DNA of 64,000 bases from Aestuariivita sp. (lineage in GTDB: Bacteria > Pseudomonadota > Alphaproteobacteria > Rhodobacterales > Rhodobacteraceae), in assembly GCF_021404545.1 (NCBI RefSeq), contig NZ_JAAWWD010000005.1, positions 34,036 through 98,035 on the forward strand, read 5' to 3'. The position numbers and the translations under genes are program-made. Below, piece after piece: positions 35,997 through 46,316 of the stretch (positions are counted from its first letter, which is position 1; every line of letters starts with the position of its first letter). The notes beneath the pieces were generated by a model, which worked only from the letters and a program-made list of their open reading frames with translations, was not told the DNA's origin and did not search any database.

Positions 35997-36975
35997 CATG
36001 ACAGAGATATCTCAGAACGACATTCACCAGGTAACGGCACGGGCGCTTGAGCGGCACGGGGCTCTGCCCTGGATTGCCGATGCGGTCGCCGCGGCGGTGA
36101 CCGAAGCCGAAGCAACCGGGAACCGGATTTGCGGCCTCTATTATCTGGAGAGCTATTGCCAGCAGTTGCAGAGCGGGCGCGTGAAGGGGGATGTTGAGCC
36201 TGCCGTGACCCGTCCCCGCCCCGGCGTCGTTCAGGTGGACGGGCGGATGGGGTTTGCCCAGGCGGCGTTTCTGAAAGGCCTGCCCGTCGCGTTGGAAGCG
36301 GCGCGAGACTGCGGGGCCGTGCAGTTTGCCGTGGGGCACACCCATACCTGCACATCGGTGGGGTTTTTTACCGGGCAGATCGCGCGGGCCGGGATGATCG
36401 GGCTGGGTATGACCAACGCCTCGCCGATTGTCGCCCCTCCGGGCGGAAAGACCCGCGTCATCGGCACCAACCCGATCGCCTTTTCAGTGCCCGATGGACA
36501 TGGCGGGGTGGCGATGCAGTTCGATCAGTCCACCAGCACGGTCGCACTGGGCAAGATCACCATGGCCAAGGCCGCGGGGGAGCCGATCCCCGAAGGCTGG
36601 GCCGTGGATGCGCAGGGCCGCCCAACAACCGATCCCGATGCCGCCTTGGCGGGATCGCTGGTTTCGGTGGGGGGGTACAAAGGTTGGGGATTTGGCCTGA
36701 TGGTCGAGCTTTTGGCAGCCGGAATGACTGGCAGCGTGACATCGCGCGATGTCAGACCGCTTAAGGCGCCGGAAGGGCCGCCGCATGATCTTGGCCAATT
36801 CTATCTGTTGATCGATCCAGGCGCGTCGTCGGAGTTCTTTGAGACTGTGACAAAGGTCGCCGAGGCGGTGGCGATTGACGAAGAGGCCCGCATGCCCGGG
36901 CAGGGCCGCGTTCTGGCGGATCCGGTGCGCGTTGATCCCGCAGCCTGGGAGCTGGCCCAGAAGCTGGCGGTCTGA
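35986..36975 (+). CDS. Ldh-family (malate/L-lactate dehydrogenase-like) NAD(P)H oxidoreductase
   Basis: A protein of about 329 residues of the LDH2/MDG2 family, which reduces 2-oxo acids or cyclic imines such as piperideine-2-carboxylate. Visible family parts are VDGRMGFAQAAFLKGLPVAL, MTNASPIVAPPGGKTRVIGT, NPIAFSVP (NPI(A/S) motif) and GGYKGWGFGLMVELLAAGMTG near the C-terminus. The expected catalytic His lies in the HTHTCTSVGFF region. ATG 35986 overlaps lolD; ATG 35998 is an alternative. The location after lolCD is probably incidental. Substrate undetermined. Confidence 0.9.
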   Translation: MSHDMTEISQNDIHQVTARALERHGALPWIADAVAAAVTEAEATGNRICGLYYLESYCQQLQSGRVKGDVEPAVTRPRPGVVQVDGRMGFAQAAFLKGLPVALEAARDCGAVQFAVGHTHTCTSVGFFTGQIARAGMIGLGMTNASPIVAPPGGKTRVIGTNPIAFSVPDGHGGVAMQFDQSTSTVALGKITMAKAAGEPIPEGWAVDAQGRPTTDPDAALAGSLVSVGGYKGWGFGLMVELLAAGMTGSVTSRDVRPLKAPEGPPHDLGQFYLLIDPGASSEFFETVTKVAEAVAIDEEARMPGQGRVLADPVRVDPAAWELAQKLAV

Positions 36976-37033
36976 GCGTTTTACAGCGCCGAGCATGAGA
37001 GTGCGCAGAAACCAAAACCCGGTGCGGCAGGTC

Positions 37034-38488
37034 TTAAATCACAGAGACACCTGGGCCGGGCCGCTGGTCGATTTGGCGTGCGAGTTGGAAGACCTTTTGC
37101 GCCTTGCGCTGGATGATGGCGTTCTTTGCAGGCACGCTGCCTTTTGAGAGCGTGCTCTCAAGCTTGTTCAGACAGCCCTTGATGATTGATTTGGCCAGGG
37201 CGACAAGACCGGTTCTGCGCCGCGCATTGAGTTGACGCGAGAGGCGAAGAAGCTCTTCGGTCTTCCATTCAATGACAAGGTCTTTGGCGCCCAGAACACC
37301 GATGGTGAGCTTGTCTTGAATGATATGCAATCCGCCTGCGATCTGTGACCGCGTTTCGGGATCCAACAAGGCGTGCCGACTCAGATCGTCAATCTCGTAG
37401 ACAAGTGCCTGATAGGACGCAGGCAAATCGTCGTCTGGCTCGATACACTCGAACCGCCGACGGATCATGTTCATTGCAAAAAGAAGGTGGGCCTTGGCCG
37501 CGTCCGGATCCTTTTGGTAGAGCGCAAAACGGGCCTTGTCGACCCCATGCAGGATGTCGTGAAAGTTGCTGAGATAGTCGGAGATGGTGACTTTGACGCC
37601 GTTGTTCAACCGAGGGATCTGCTCGAGGGTAAAGACCTTGGACGCCTTGAGCCCGAGCTGAGTGTTGACGAAATGGATCTCCTGGACGCCGGCCTCGGCG
37701 GCCAACTCTTGCGCGCGAAGCAACTGTTCGGGGCTGTCGTTGCAATCAAACAGGATGTACTTCCAGATCGTCTTGATGTGCCGACCTTCATTGGCAGCCC
37801 CCTGGCAGAAGGATTTCATGAAAGTGTAAGCCTTCGCAAAATCGCCCCTGACGCGGTTTTGTTCAAAGCTTTGCTGGTCAACGCCATCAATCGCGAACAT
37901 GACCTCATCAATGCCTGAATGTACCTGACTGGGATCGTACCGCCCATGCGCGTTGGTGCACATTGTGATATTGGCATCCGGGAAATAGGATTTCGCAAGA
38001 CCCGCCATTTTCCACACGTCCCGGTTGATCAGGGGTTCGCCGTGCCCTTGAAAGTCGATCGTCCGGATCGAGACCCCGTCGGCTTTGAAATCCGAGAGAT
38101 ATTTCTCGAAGATCCCGATATCGAGGTTCCAGGGCGGCCCGTGCCGCGCCTTCCTCACAGCCAGCGTCATGCAGCCGGGGCATTCGAGGCTGCACGCGAT
38201 AGATGGTTCGATCTGGAAGATCAGGATTTCCTTTTTCTCTGCCCAGAGCGGGTTGAAACACGCTCCGCTCGCCAGAACCATGCAACCCTGGCAATACTGG
38301 GGGAATGGCATTTCCCCCTTTCGAAGGCTGTCTCGGATCCCTGAAAAGATCTCCCCAAAAACGACATCCTTGGAATGGTCGATATCAGGCTGAAAGGCCG
38401 TCAGGGTCAGCTTGCTGCCAGCATCATCCCAGCAAGCCAACGACCCGTCTGCGCGCAGAAACACGCTGTGGTTGGAATGGCAATCCAC
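37034..38488 (-). CDS. radical SAM protein with N-terminal SPASM-like cysteines
   Basis: This 484-residue iron-sulfur enzyme has the radical SAM motif CSLECPGC (CX3CX2C, Cys 99/103/106). TIDFQGHGEPLINRDVWKMA supplies the following GE-type motif, and ITMCTNAHGRYD the next strand. Unusually, cysteines resembling a SPASM auxiliary-cluster domain come before the core: CX15C (3, 19, with DGSLAC) and CQGC plus C77. Most SPASM domains follow the core. The C-terminal 150 residues are helical. The gene is more AT-rich than its neighbours and stands alone, with no obvious precursor peptide gene beside it. The substrate is unknown. Confidence 0.85.
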   Translation of the reverse strand: MDCHSNHSVFLRADGSLACWDDAGSKLTLTAFQPDIDHSKDVVFGEIFSGIRDSLRKGEMPFPQYCQGCMVLASGACFNPLWAEKKEILIFQIEPSIACSLECPGCMTLAVRKARHGPPWNLDIGIFEKYLSDFKADGVSIRTIDFQGHGEPLINRDVWKMAGLAKSYFPDANITMCTNAHGRYDPSQVHSGIDEVMFAIDGVDQQSFEQNRVRGDFAKAYTFMKSFCQGAANEGRHIKTIWKYILFDCNDSPEQLLRAQELAAEAGVQEIHFVNTQLGLKASKVFTLEQIPRLNNGVKVTISDYLSNFHDILHGVDKARFALYQKDPDAAKAHLLFAMNMIRRRFECIEPDDDLPASYQALVYEIDDLSRHALLDPETRSQIAGGLHIIQDKLTIGVLGAKDLVIEWKTEELLRLSRQLNARRRTGLVALAKSIIKGCLNKLESTLSKGSVPAKNAIIQRKAQKVFQLARQIDQRPGPGVSVI

Positions 38489-38669
38489 TTGTCAGCCCGA
38501 GCAGAGTATTGGAGTTGGAGTTGTTCGGTCGATTGCGATCATGTCACGGGCGCTCCGCACTACAAATGAAGCGTGTCCTACCAGAGCACAGCGGTCAAGC
38601 GTGGTGAGCGTTCAGCCTGGCGCTTTCGCCGCGTCTTGAGCAGGCGATTTGACGCAAATGTCACACCGT

Positions 38670-40058
38670 TCAGACCCGCGTACCCCAAAGGTCGTATTCT
38701 CCGGCTTCATCCACCTCAACCGTGACGATATCGCCGGGGCGCAACCCTTCGAATCCTTCGTCGACAAAGAGGTTTCCGTCGATCTCGGGCGCATCCGCCT
38801 GGGTGCGGCAAGTGGCGGCCTCGTCATCCACCTCGTCCACGATCACCTTGATCCGCTGGCCAACCTTGGCGGCGAGCTTGGCTTCGGAAATGGCCTGCGC
38901 CTTGGCCATGAACCGATCCCAGCGGTCCTGTTTGAGGTCCTCGGGCACATGATCGGGTAGCGCGTTTGAGCGCGCTCCGTTCACATTCTCGTATTTGAAG
39001 CACCCGACACGGTCGAGTTGCGCTTCATCCATCCAGTCGAGCAGCGTCTGAAACTCGGCTTCGGTTTCGCCCGGATACCCCACGATGAAGGTCGAGCGCA
39101 GGGTGATGTCCGGGCAGGTGGCCCGCCAGGCGGCGATCTCGTCCAGGGTACGCTCTGCGGCGGCAGGGCGCGCCATGCGCCGCAGCACATCCGGGTGGGC
39201 ATGCTGAAACGGGATGTCGAGATAGGGCAGCAGACCATTGTCGGGATCAGCCATCAGCGGCACCAGATCGCGCACATGCGGGTAGGGATAGACATAGTGC
39301 AGGCGGATCCAGGCGCCCAACCGTCCCAACTCGCGCGAGAGGTCGAGGATATGGCTCCGCACCTCGCCGTCTTTCCAGGGGGTCTGGTCGTATTTGCGAT
39401 CCAGCCCATAGGCGGAGGTGTCCTGGCTGATCACCAACAGCTCCCGCACCCCGGCCTCGACCAGCTTTTCGGCCTCGCGCAGGACCGCATGGGCCGGGCG
39501 GGAGGCGAGACGACCGCGCATATCCGGGATGATGCAGAACTTGCACTTGTGGTTACAGCCCTCGGAGATCTTGAGATAAGAATAGTGTCGCGGGGTCAAG
39601 GACACGCCGGTGGCGGGCAGGAGATCGACGAACGGATCCGGTGCGGGTGGAACAGCGGCATGCACTGCGTCCAGGACCTGTTCATATTGCTGCGGCCCGG
39701 TCACGGCCAGCACCTTTGGATGGGCGCCGGTGATGTACTCGGGCTCCGCGCCCAAACAGCCTGTCACGATCACCCGGCCGTTTTCGCTTAGGGCCTCTCC
39801 GATCGCATCCAGGCTTTCGGCCTTGGCGCTGTCGAGAAACCCGCAGGTGTTCACGATCACCGCATCGGCCCCGGCATAATCGGGCGACACGCCATAGCCT
39901 TCTGCGCGCAGCCGCGTGAGAATGCGCTCGCTATCGACCAGCGCCTTGGGACAGCCCAGAGACACCATCCCGATGCTGGGCTGGCCGGAACGTAAGTCTC
40001 TCTCAAGCCGGACGGCGGGAGCGAGATCGGGGCGGAGATTCGGCGGGTTCGTGCTCAT
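38670..40058 (-). CDS. rimO: ribosomal protein S12 methylthiotransferase RimO
   Basis: This 462-residue radical SAM enzyme adds a methylthio group to an aspartate of ribosomal protein S12. The N-terminal UPF0004 domain binds the auxiliary cluster through cysteines in [25 protein letters not shown] and [10 protein letters not shown]. The radical SAM core has [13 protein letters not shown]. The C-terminal TRAM domain spans about residues 390-462. The ATG at 40058 is chosen because family N-termini begin shortly before the first cysteine motif; much longer upstream reading frame is open but unlike the family. It is divergent from the AsmA gene. Confidence 0.95.
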   Translation of the reverse strand: MSTNPPNLRPDLAPAVRLERDLRSGQPSIGMVSLGCPKALVDSERILTRLRAEGYGVSPDYAGADAVIVNTCGFLDSAKAESLDAIGEALSENGRVIVTGCLGAEPEYITGAHPKVLAVTGPQQYEQVLDAVHAAVPPAPDPFVDLLPATGVSLTPRHYSYLKISEGCNHKCKFCIIPDMRGRLASRPAHAVLREAEKLVEAGVRELLVISQDTSAYGLDRKYDQTPWKDGEVRSHILDLSRELGRLGAWIRLHYVYPYPHVRDLVPLMADPDNGLLPYLDIPFQHAHPDVLRRMARPAAAERTLDEIAAWRATCPDITLRSTFIVGYPGETEAEFQTLLDWMDEAQLDRVGCFKYENVNGARSNALPDHVPEDLKQDRWDRFMAKAQAISEAKLAAKVGQRIKVIVDEVDDEAATCRTQADAPEIDGNLFVDEGFEGLRPGDIVTVEVDEAGEYDLWGTRV

Positions 40059-40165
40059 CGGTCCGCATATAGGCCAAGTGCCGCGCGCTGCCCAGAGCGG
40101 GTTGCCAATTGCACGGACGGCGATCTGCAGGCATCCTTGGCCAAAAGAGCTGGAGGACGGGCGCG

Positions 40166-42103
40166 ATGCGCTGGATTTTTCGATTGTTGGGACTGGTGGT
40201 CCTGCTTGCTGTCTTTGCCGTGGGCGCTGTCTTTTTCCTGCCAAAGGAGCGGATCGCGGCCATCGCCGCCGATCAGGTGCGCGCCCAGACCGGGCGCGAA
40301 CTGGTGCTGACCGGGGACCTGAGCCTGAGCTTTTGGCCGGTTCTGGGGGTGAGCACGGGGCCGATGATCTTGTCAAATGCCGACTGGGCCGGTGCAGAGC
40401 CGATGGTGTCGGCCAAGAGCCTTTCGATCGGGGTGGATGCGGCGGCCCTGTTGGGCGGAAATGTCCAGATCAAGCATATCGAGGCCGAAAGCCCGACTGT
40501 CCGTCTGGCCACGCGCGCCGACGGGCGCGGCAATTGGGAGTTTGGCGCAGCACCGGTTGCCGCAGAGGCGACCAGCGAAGGATCAACCACCCGGTCCTTT
40601 ACGCTCGAGAGGATCAGCTTGAGCGATGCGAGCCTGATTTATGTGCCCGCCGAGGGCGATCCGCGGGCCTTTTCCGGGGTGGATGCCGTGCTGAACTGGC
40701 CCGTGCCGGAGGGTCCTGCGGCTTTTTCGGGATCTGTGACTTTGGGGACGGCCCCTTTGGAGCTGTCAGGCAGCATCGACAGCTTTGCCGCCTTCCTTGA
40801 AGGCGCCGTGGCGCCGCTGCGTCTGGCGGCGGCAACCGAGGGTGGCCGCTTCAGTTTTGACGGACGGGCCAATATGGCGGGCGAGGTGGCCGGCCGTATG
40901 GAGATTTCGACAGAGGCAACCGATGCCTTTCTGGCCGGCCTTGGCGCAGGCGGTGCCGCTCCGCCCGAGGGGTTGGGCCGCCGGATGCAAGCCGCGGCGG
41001 ATGTGACTGTTACTGGCGGAAACAGGATATCGTTGCGGGATCTGTCGCTGGATTTGGATCAAAATCGTCTGGCCGGGGCGGCGGATCTCGTCTTGGGCGA
41101 TGTCCCGAACGTGACGGCACAACTGACCGCAAGGGCCCTGGACCTCTCCGGGCTGGTCGAGGGCGGCACGGCGGATGGCGCAGCAGAGGCGGGATCCGCG
41201 ACATCGGGCTGGTCGACCGCGCCGATTGATGCCAGCGCGCTGGGATTGATCAACGGGGACATCAGCCTGGTGGCCCAGAGCATTGATCTGGGACCCCTCG
41301 CATTGGGGACTTCACGGCTGGGCCTGACCATCGACCGATCGCGTGCGGTTCTCAACCTCAATCAGATCGAGGTCTTTGACGGGGTGGTGACCGGCCAATT
41401 GGTCGCAAATAACCGAAGCGGGCTGTCCGTCGGTGGTGATGTGCAGGCCAGCGAGATCGAGATGGAGCAGATGCTGGGCGATCTGATCGGTGTCACACGG
41501 CTTTCCGGCAGGACCGATACCCAGATCGAATTTCTGGGCGTGGGTCAGTCGATGGATGCGATCATGAAATCGCTCTCCGGTCAGGGATCGGTCGCGATGG
41601 GGCGGGGCGTGATATCCGGCTTTGACCTTGATCGGTTGATGCGCACCGGTGACGGCTCGGGCGGGACCACAGTCTTTGACAGCCTGACGGCCGGATTTTC
41701 GATGCAAGAGGGAAATCTGCTGAATGACGACCTGCTGGTCCTTCTGGCCAATTTCCGGGCCGAGGGCGCGGGTCGGATTGGGCTGGGCAGCCGTGATATC
41801 GACTATCTGTTTACACCGATCGCACTGCGCGCCAATTCCGGGCAAGGCCTGGCGATCCCGGTACGGATCCGTGGCCCCTGGTCTGCGCCCCGGATCGTGC
41901 CCGATCTCAGCGAGGCGCTGCAATTGGATGTCGATGGCAAGGTCGAGGAGATCAAGCAGGATGCCCGCGATCAGGTTCAGCAAAAGCTGGAGGAGGAGCT
42001 GGGCGTGACCCGCCAGGACGGGCAATCGACCGAAGACGCGCTCAAGGACGCCCTGGAAGAGCGGGCACGCGACGGGCTGCGGCGGCTGCTGGGCGGGGAG
42101 TGA
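40166..42103 (+). CDS. AsmA-family envelope protein
   Basis: This 645-residue protein has an N-terminal membrane anchor ([20 protein letters not shown]) and a long beta-rich periplasmic body. The N-terminal AsmA signature ([20 protein letters not shown]) and the conserved C-terminal AsmA_2 region ([40 protein letters not shown]) are present. It ends in a charged helical tail. AsmA-like proteins are bridge-like lipid-transfer proteins thought to move phospholipid between membranes. GGAGGA (40152-40157) fixes the ATG at 40166. Monocistronic; it converges on the phosphomannomutase gene over 154 bases holding only weak hairpins. Confidence 0.92.
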   Translation: MRWIFRLLGLVVLLAVFAVGAVFFLPKERIAAIAADQVRAQTGRELVLTGDLSLSFWPVLGVSTGPMILSNADWAGAEPMVSAKSLSIGVDAAALLGGNVQIKHIEAESPTVRLATRADGRGNWEFGAAPVAAEATSEGSTTRSFTLERISLSDASLIYVPAEGDPRAFSGVDAVLNWPVPEGPAAFSGSVTLGTAPLELSGSIDSFAAFLEGAVAPLRLAAATEGGRFSFDGRANMAGEVAGRMEISTEATDAFLAGLGAGGAAPPEGLGRRMQAAADVTVTGGNRISLRDLSLDLDQNRLAGAADLVLGDVPNVTAQLTARALDLSGLVEGGTADGAAEAGSATSGWSTAPIDASALGLINGDISLVAQSIDLGPLALGTSRLGLTIDRSRAVLNLNQIEVFDGVVTGQLVANNRSGLSVGGDVQASEIEMEQMLGDLIGVTRLSGRTDTQIEFLGVGQSMDAIMKSLSGQGSVAMGRGVISGFDLDRLMRTGDGSGGTTVFDSLTAGFSMQEGNLLNDDLLVLLANFRAEGAGRIGLGSRDIDYLFTPIALRANSGQGLAIPVRIRGPWSAPRIVPDLSEALQLDVDGKVEEIKQDARDQVQQKLEEELGVTRQDGQSTEDALKDALEERARDGLRRLLGGE

Positions 42104-42257
42104 TCCAATTGCCAGATCAAAGGCGGTCCTACGCCCCCCGACTTACCTGTGAAGACGGGATCGGCGGCGGCTTGGCCCTGAAACCGCAGAGATTGGGGTG
42201 CACAGGGACATGTGGGACCTCATGCACCGTCTTTGATTGCCGTTCAGCCGCTCCCTC

Positions 42258-43754
42258 TCAGAGGGTCTGATCGTATTCCCCAACGCCGGGCTCGGTGCGG
42301 ATGACCGCATCGATATCGGCGAAGATCGCACGCAGCTCGGCCTCGCTTTCGGGGCTTTCGCAGACAACCACCAGATTGGGCGTGTTGGATGAGGCGCGCA
42401 CAAGGCCCCACCCGCCATTGTCGAGGATCACGCGGGCGCCGTTGACGGTCACAACCTCTTTGATGGCGCGGCCGCCAACGGTTTCGCCTGCATCGTGTTT
42501 GGCCACCAGTTTATCGACCAGCCGTTCGAGGATGCCGTATTTCTCGGTGTCGGCGGCATAGGGCGACATCGTGGGGCTGGAATAGGTTTTTGGCAACGCG
42601 CGGCGCAGATCGGACATCTTCATGTCCGGGTTGCGGTCCATCAGCTTGCAGATCTCGACCGCAACGCGCATGCCGCAATCATAGCCGCGCCCGATCGGTT
42701 CGGCGAGAAAGTAGTGGCCCGATTTTTCGAACCCGGCCAGCGCGCCGATTTCCTTGACGCGGCGCTTCATGTGGCTGTGCCCGGTTTTCCAGTAATCGGC
42801 CGTGACCCCATGTTTTTGCAATTCGGGGTCGGAGGCGAAAAGCCCGGTGGATTTCACATCCGCCACAAAGGTCGATCCGGGATAAAGCTTGGCCAGATCG
42901 CGGGCCATGATCACGCCTACCTTATCGGCAAAGATCTCTTCGCCCTCGTCATCGACCACGCCGCAGCGGTCGCCATCCCCGTCAAACCCCAGGGCGAAAT
43001 CGGCGCCGGACGCCTTGACGCTGGCGGCCATGTCATGGAGCATTTCCATCGCTTCGGGGTTGGGGTTGTAGTTGGGAAACGTGTAGTCGAGCATGTTGTG
43101 GCTGGGCACGACCTCGACGCCCAGACGCTCGAAGAGCTCAGGCGCAAAGGCCGAGGCGGTGCCGTTCCCGGTGGCGCAGACCACCTTGAGCGGGCGGGAC
43201 ATCCGGAAATCGCCGACCAGATCGTCGAGATAGGCTTCGCGCACACCCTCGACCATCTCATAGCTGCCGCCCGGGCGCGGCTCCCCGCGCCCCTCCAGCA
43301 CGATATCGCGCAGCTCGGACATCTCATCGGGGCCGTGGGTCAGCGGACGCTCAAAGCCCATCTTGACCCCGGTCCAGCCATTGGGATTGTGCGAGGCCGT
43401 GACCATCGCCACCGCAGGCACATCCAGGTGGAACTGGCTGAAATAGGCCATCGGCGACAGGGCAGGGCCGATGTCGCGGACCTGGATACCTGCCTGCATC
43501 AGACCGATCACCAGCGCGTTCTTGATCGCCACGGAATAGTCACGGTAATCATTGCCCACAGCGATGACCGGGGCGATGCCGCGTTTGTGCATCTGAGTGC
43601 CCAACCCCAGGCCGAGTGCGGTCATGCCGGGCAGATTGATCTCGTCGGGATATTTCCACCGTGCGTCGTATTCGCGAAACCCCGTGGGCGTGATCATCGC
43701 ATCACGCAGAAACTCCCAGGTGTTCGGCGTGACGGTGGCGGCAGGTTTGGTCAT
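42258..43754 (-). CDS. manB: phosphomannomutase/phosphoglucomutase
   Basis: This 498-residue alpha-D-phosphohexomutase interconverts mannose or glucose 6- and 1-phosphates for nucleotide sugar and capsule or LPS synthesis. The active-site phosphoserine loop is VTASHNPNGWTGVKMG (about 128-143). The metal loop is FDGDGDRCGVVDDEG, and the sugar-binding loop lies near EKSGHYFLAEP. It ends in the fourth-domain phosphate loop RASSNTPNLVV. It follows kdsA by 15 bases, so it belongs to the kpsT-kpsE-kdsA-manB unit. Confidence 0.95.
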   Translation of the reverse strand: MTKPAATVTPNTWEFLRDAMITPTGFREYDARWKYPDEINLPGMTALGLGLGTQMHKRGIAPVIAVGNDYRDYSVAIKNALVIGLMQAGIQVRDIGPALSPMAYFSQFHLDVPAVAMVTASHNPNGWTGVKMGFERPLTHGPDEMSELRDIVLEGRGEPRPGGSYEMVEGVREAYLDDLVGDFRMSRPLKVVCATGNGTASAFAPELFERLGVEVVPSHNMLDYTFPNYNPNPEAMEMLHDMAASVKASGADFALGFDGDGDRCGVVDDEGEEIFADKVGVIMARDLAKLYPGSTFVADVKSTGLFASDPELQKHGVTADYWKTGHSHMKRRVKEIGALAGFEKSGHYFLAEPIGRGYDCGMRVAVEICKLMDRNPDMKMSDLRRALPKTYSSPTMSPYAADTEKYGILERLVDKLVAKHDAGETVGGRAIKEVVTVNGARVILDNGGWGLVRASSNTPNLVVVCESPESEAELRAIFADIDAVIRTEPGVGEYDQTL

Positions 43755-43769
43755 CTTAAATCTCGTTGC

Positions 43770-44603
43770 TTACAAATGAATGGGGTTTGCCTTGGCAATC
43801 TGGTCAAGGCTCATCAAGGTTTCGACCAGCGCGGGCATGTTGTGCAGGTGGATCATGTTCGGCCCGTCGCAGGGGGCCATATCGGGGTCTTCATGGGTTT
43901 CGACAAAGACCGCCGCAACGCCGACGGCCACGGCGGCGCGGGCCATCACAGGGGCAAACTCGCGCTGCCCGCCCGAGGAGCCGCCCTGGCCGCCCGGCTG
44001 TTGCACCGAATGAGTGGCGTCCATCACCACCGGGTATCCGGTGGCGGCCATCTGGGGCAGGGCGCGCATATCGGCCACCAGCGTGTTATAGCCGAAGGAG
44101 GTGCCGCGTTCGGTCAACAGGATGCGTTCATTGCCGGTGCTTTCGATCTTCGAGATCACATTGGGCATGTCCCAGGGCGCCAGAAATTGCCCCTTTTTGA
44201 CGTTGATCGCGGCCCCTGTCTTGCCAGCCGCAACCAGCATATCGGTCTGACGGCTGAGAAAGGCGGGGATTTGCAGGATATCCACAGCCTCGGCCGCGGG
44301 GACGCATTGGCTTTCCTTATGGACATCCGTGAGGACCGGCACCTCCATCACCTTGCGCAGATCCGACAGGATCGCGAGACCCTGATCGATGCCGGGGCCG
44401 CGACTGGACAGGACCGAGGTGCGGTTGGCCTTGTCGAAGGAGGCCTTGAAGACATATTGCGCGCCCGCTTTGGCACAGATCTCCTTCATCCGGCCGGCGA
44501 TCATCTGGGCGTGATCCGCGCTTTCCAACTGGCACGGGCCTGCGATCACCGTCAGCGGGCAATCATTGCCAATCGTCAGATCGGCGACGGATACCTGTTT
44601 CAT
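43770..44603 (-). CDS. kdsA: 3-deoxy-8-phosphooctulonate synthase (KDO-8-P synthase)
   Basis: This 277-residue TIM-barrel enzyme condenses phosphoenolpyruvate with arabinose 5-phosphate to give KDO-8-phosphate, needed for lipid A core and KDO-containing capsules. Motifs include TVIAGPCQLESADHAQMIAG (start of barrel), VFKASFDKANRTSVLSSRGP, VLTDVHKESQ, LSRQTDMLVAA and DATHSVQQPGGQGGSSGG. Its ATG lies immediately after the stop of kpsE. Being placed with capsule genes, it may be the copy devoted to a KDO linker for capsule. Confidence 0.96.
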   Translation of the reverse strand: MKQVSVADLTIGNDCPLTVIAGPCQLESADHAQMIAGRMKEICAKAGAQYVFKASFDKANRTSVLSSRGPGIDQGLAILSDLRKVMEVPVLTDVHKESQCVPAAEAVDILQIPAFLSRQTDMLVAAGKTGAAINVKKGQFLAPWDMPNVISKIESTGNERILLTERGTSFGYNTLVADMRALPQMAATGYPVVMDATHSVQQPGGQGGSSGGQREFAPVMARAAVAVGVAAVFVETHEDPDMAPCDGPNMIHLHNMPALVETLMSLDQIAKANPIHL

Positions 44604-46316
44604 TTATGAACTTACCTGTTCCCGAAGAATGGACGCTGTCAGAGACACAAGCAGGTAAATGCCGCCAAAGACCATGAATGCCAAGAGCGTATTCTCGAAT
44701 GCGCGGGGATAGGACGGTTCTTCGCTTGAGACCGGCTCAACCGAGATGGTCAGATAGCGAACTTGGCGGTTGGCTTCGGTGCGCGTGCTCTCGACCGCCT
44801 GAAGGGCGGATTGCAGCAACATATCCCGCGTCACCAGATCGGCCTGGGCCATCTGGATGCGCACGGCAAGCTGGGCCAGCGAGTTTTCGCCCTGGCTGAC
44901 ATCGGTCATGCGGGCATTCAGCTCGGCCAAGAGCGTCTCCAGCCGGCGGATATCGCCTTGGGTCCCATCGACCCGCGACTGGTTGGGCCGCGCATTGTCC
45001 ATCAGCGCGGCAAGTTGCAGCCGCTTTTCCTGAAGCTGCACTTCGAGATTGTTGATCTGGGTTCGGATCGAGGCAATCACCGCCTCGGGGTCCAGAATGG
45101 AGCCTTGCACCTGAAGATCGACAAGCTGTTGCTGGGCGGTGCGGCGTTCGGCCTGGGCCTCTTCAAAGCTGATCAGTGCTTCGCGCATCTGATCAGAGCG
45201 TTTCTGCTCGCTCAGGCTGTTTACGCGTTCCTCGGCATAGGAGATGAGCTTGCGCGAAAACGCCGTCGCGATCAGCGGATCGGCGGCAATCACCTCCATA
45301 CGGATCACGCCTTCGGTCGGATCGTAGCCGATTTTTACGTTCTTCTTAAAGGTCTTATAGGCCTCTTCATTGGTGGGGTCGGGAGACAGACGCTGGATCG
45401 GGTCAATCTCATCTTGGGTGAAATGCGCCTTGAAGCCGGCATCGTCGTTCAGCCGCAGCATCGCATCCTTGGATTGCAGATAGGATTGCACCGCGATGGA
45501 ATCCTGATTTGTGGCAAACTGCGTGCCCGACAGCAGCCCGCCCATGCCGCCTGCCGCCCCACCATCGGCTTGAAGGATGAGAAATTCCGACTTGGTCGAA
45601 TACATCGGGGTGGCGACAGAGAAAAAATAGTATCCCGCGATGACCGTGGGCAAGAACACAAAAAACGAGAGCCGCGCCAGCAACAGGCCCATCCGGCGAC
45701 GGCGGCGCTTGGCCAGGTCCCGCTGGATCTTGCTGATCTCATCCTCGCGCGCGCGCGCCGGGCTGAAATCGGTGGAGGGCACGTAGGTTGGATGCACCGG
45801 AACGGTCTGGGGCAGTTGCGTCTGGTCGCCTTCGGTCTTGGCCGGGACCTGCGCATCATCTTTCTTGGGCACCACCAGTTCCAGCATATTGGCGCGCTGG
45901 AACGGGTCGATCCCTTTCTGGCGCAACAGACGGACCGCGTCGAAATCAGAGGTGGCGGGCAGGCCGTGGCGCTGCGCGACACGGCGGGCCATGCGCAACT
46001 GACGCCCCGTGAGCCCTTCGCGGCGAATGGCCTCGATATCGGTGTCGGAGGCGGTTTCGCGCGCCGAGGAGACCTGTCCGGTCATCCCTTGTGCGGGTGC
46101 AGCGGTTGGACCCGCTGTCGCGGCCCGTGGCGGCTGGCCCGCGGCGGCCTTGGGTTGGGCGGCAGCGGACGGCGCCGGGCTTGGCACGGCGCGCGGAACA
46201 GGCGGTGTCTGCCCGCTATTGGATGGCGCGCCGGTCGACGCGGCGGATGTCGCCGCAACGCCGGATGTTCCGCTACGCTTGATGCGGAAACGCTTGGCCT
46301 TTGGTTTCGTAGTCAT
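44604..46316 (-). CDS. kpsE: capsule polysaccharide export inner-membrane protein KpsE/RkpR
   Basis: This 570-residue Wzz-like co-polymerase/export protein couples the KpsMT transporter to the outer-membrane exporter. A Pro/Ala/Ser-rich cytoplasmic N-terminus of about 200 residues carries a four-helix-like segment (LTGRQLRMARRVAQRHGLPA). The first transmembrane helix (SFFVFLPTVIAGYYFFSVAT) precedes the Wzz domain, and long coiled coils span about residues 360-490. The last helix is TLLAFMVFGGIYLLVSLTAS. The start overlaps the 3' end of kpsT by 44 bases. The long disordered N-terminus is typical of alphaproteobacterial RkpR proteins. Confidence 0.92.
   Translation of the reverse strand: MTTKPKAKRFRIKRSGTSGVAATSAASTGAPSNSGQTPPVPRAVPSPAPSAAAQPKAAAGQPPRAATAGPTAAPAQGMTGQVSSARETASDTDIEAIRREGLTGRQLRMARRVAQRHGLPATSDFDAVRLLRQKGIDPFQRANMLELVVPKKDDAQVPAKTEGDQTQLPQTVPVHPTYVPSTDFSPARAREDEISKIQRDLAKRRRRRMGLLLARLSFFVFLPTVIAGYYFFSVATPMYSTKSEFLILQADGGAAGGMGGLLSGTQFATNQDSIAVQSYLQSKDAMLRLNDDAGFKAHFTQDEIDPIQRLSPDPTNEEAYKTFKKNVKIGYDPTEGVIRMEVIAADPLIATAFSRKLISYAEERVNSLSEQKRSDQMREALISFEEAQAERRTAQQQLVDLQVQGSILDPEAVIASIRTQINNLEVQLQEKRLQLAALMDNARPNQSRVDGTQGDIRRLETLLAELNARMTDVSQGENSLAQLAVRIQMAQADLVTRDMLLQSALQAVESTRTEANRQVRYLTISVEPVSSEEPSYPRAFENTLLAFMVFGGIYLLVSLTASILREQVSS

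Noticed and set aside
42495..44609. 704-codon open frame on the plus strand
   Set aside because: Antisense to manB and kdsA; shadow composition.
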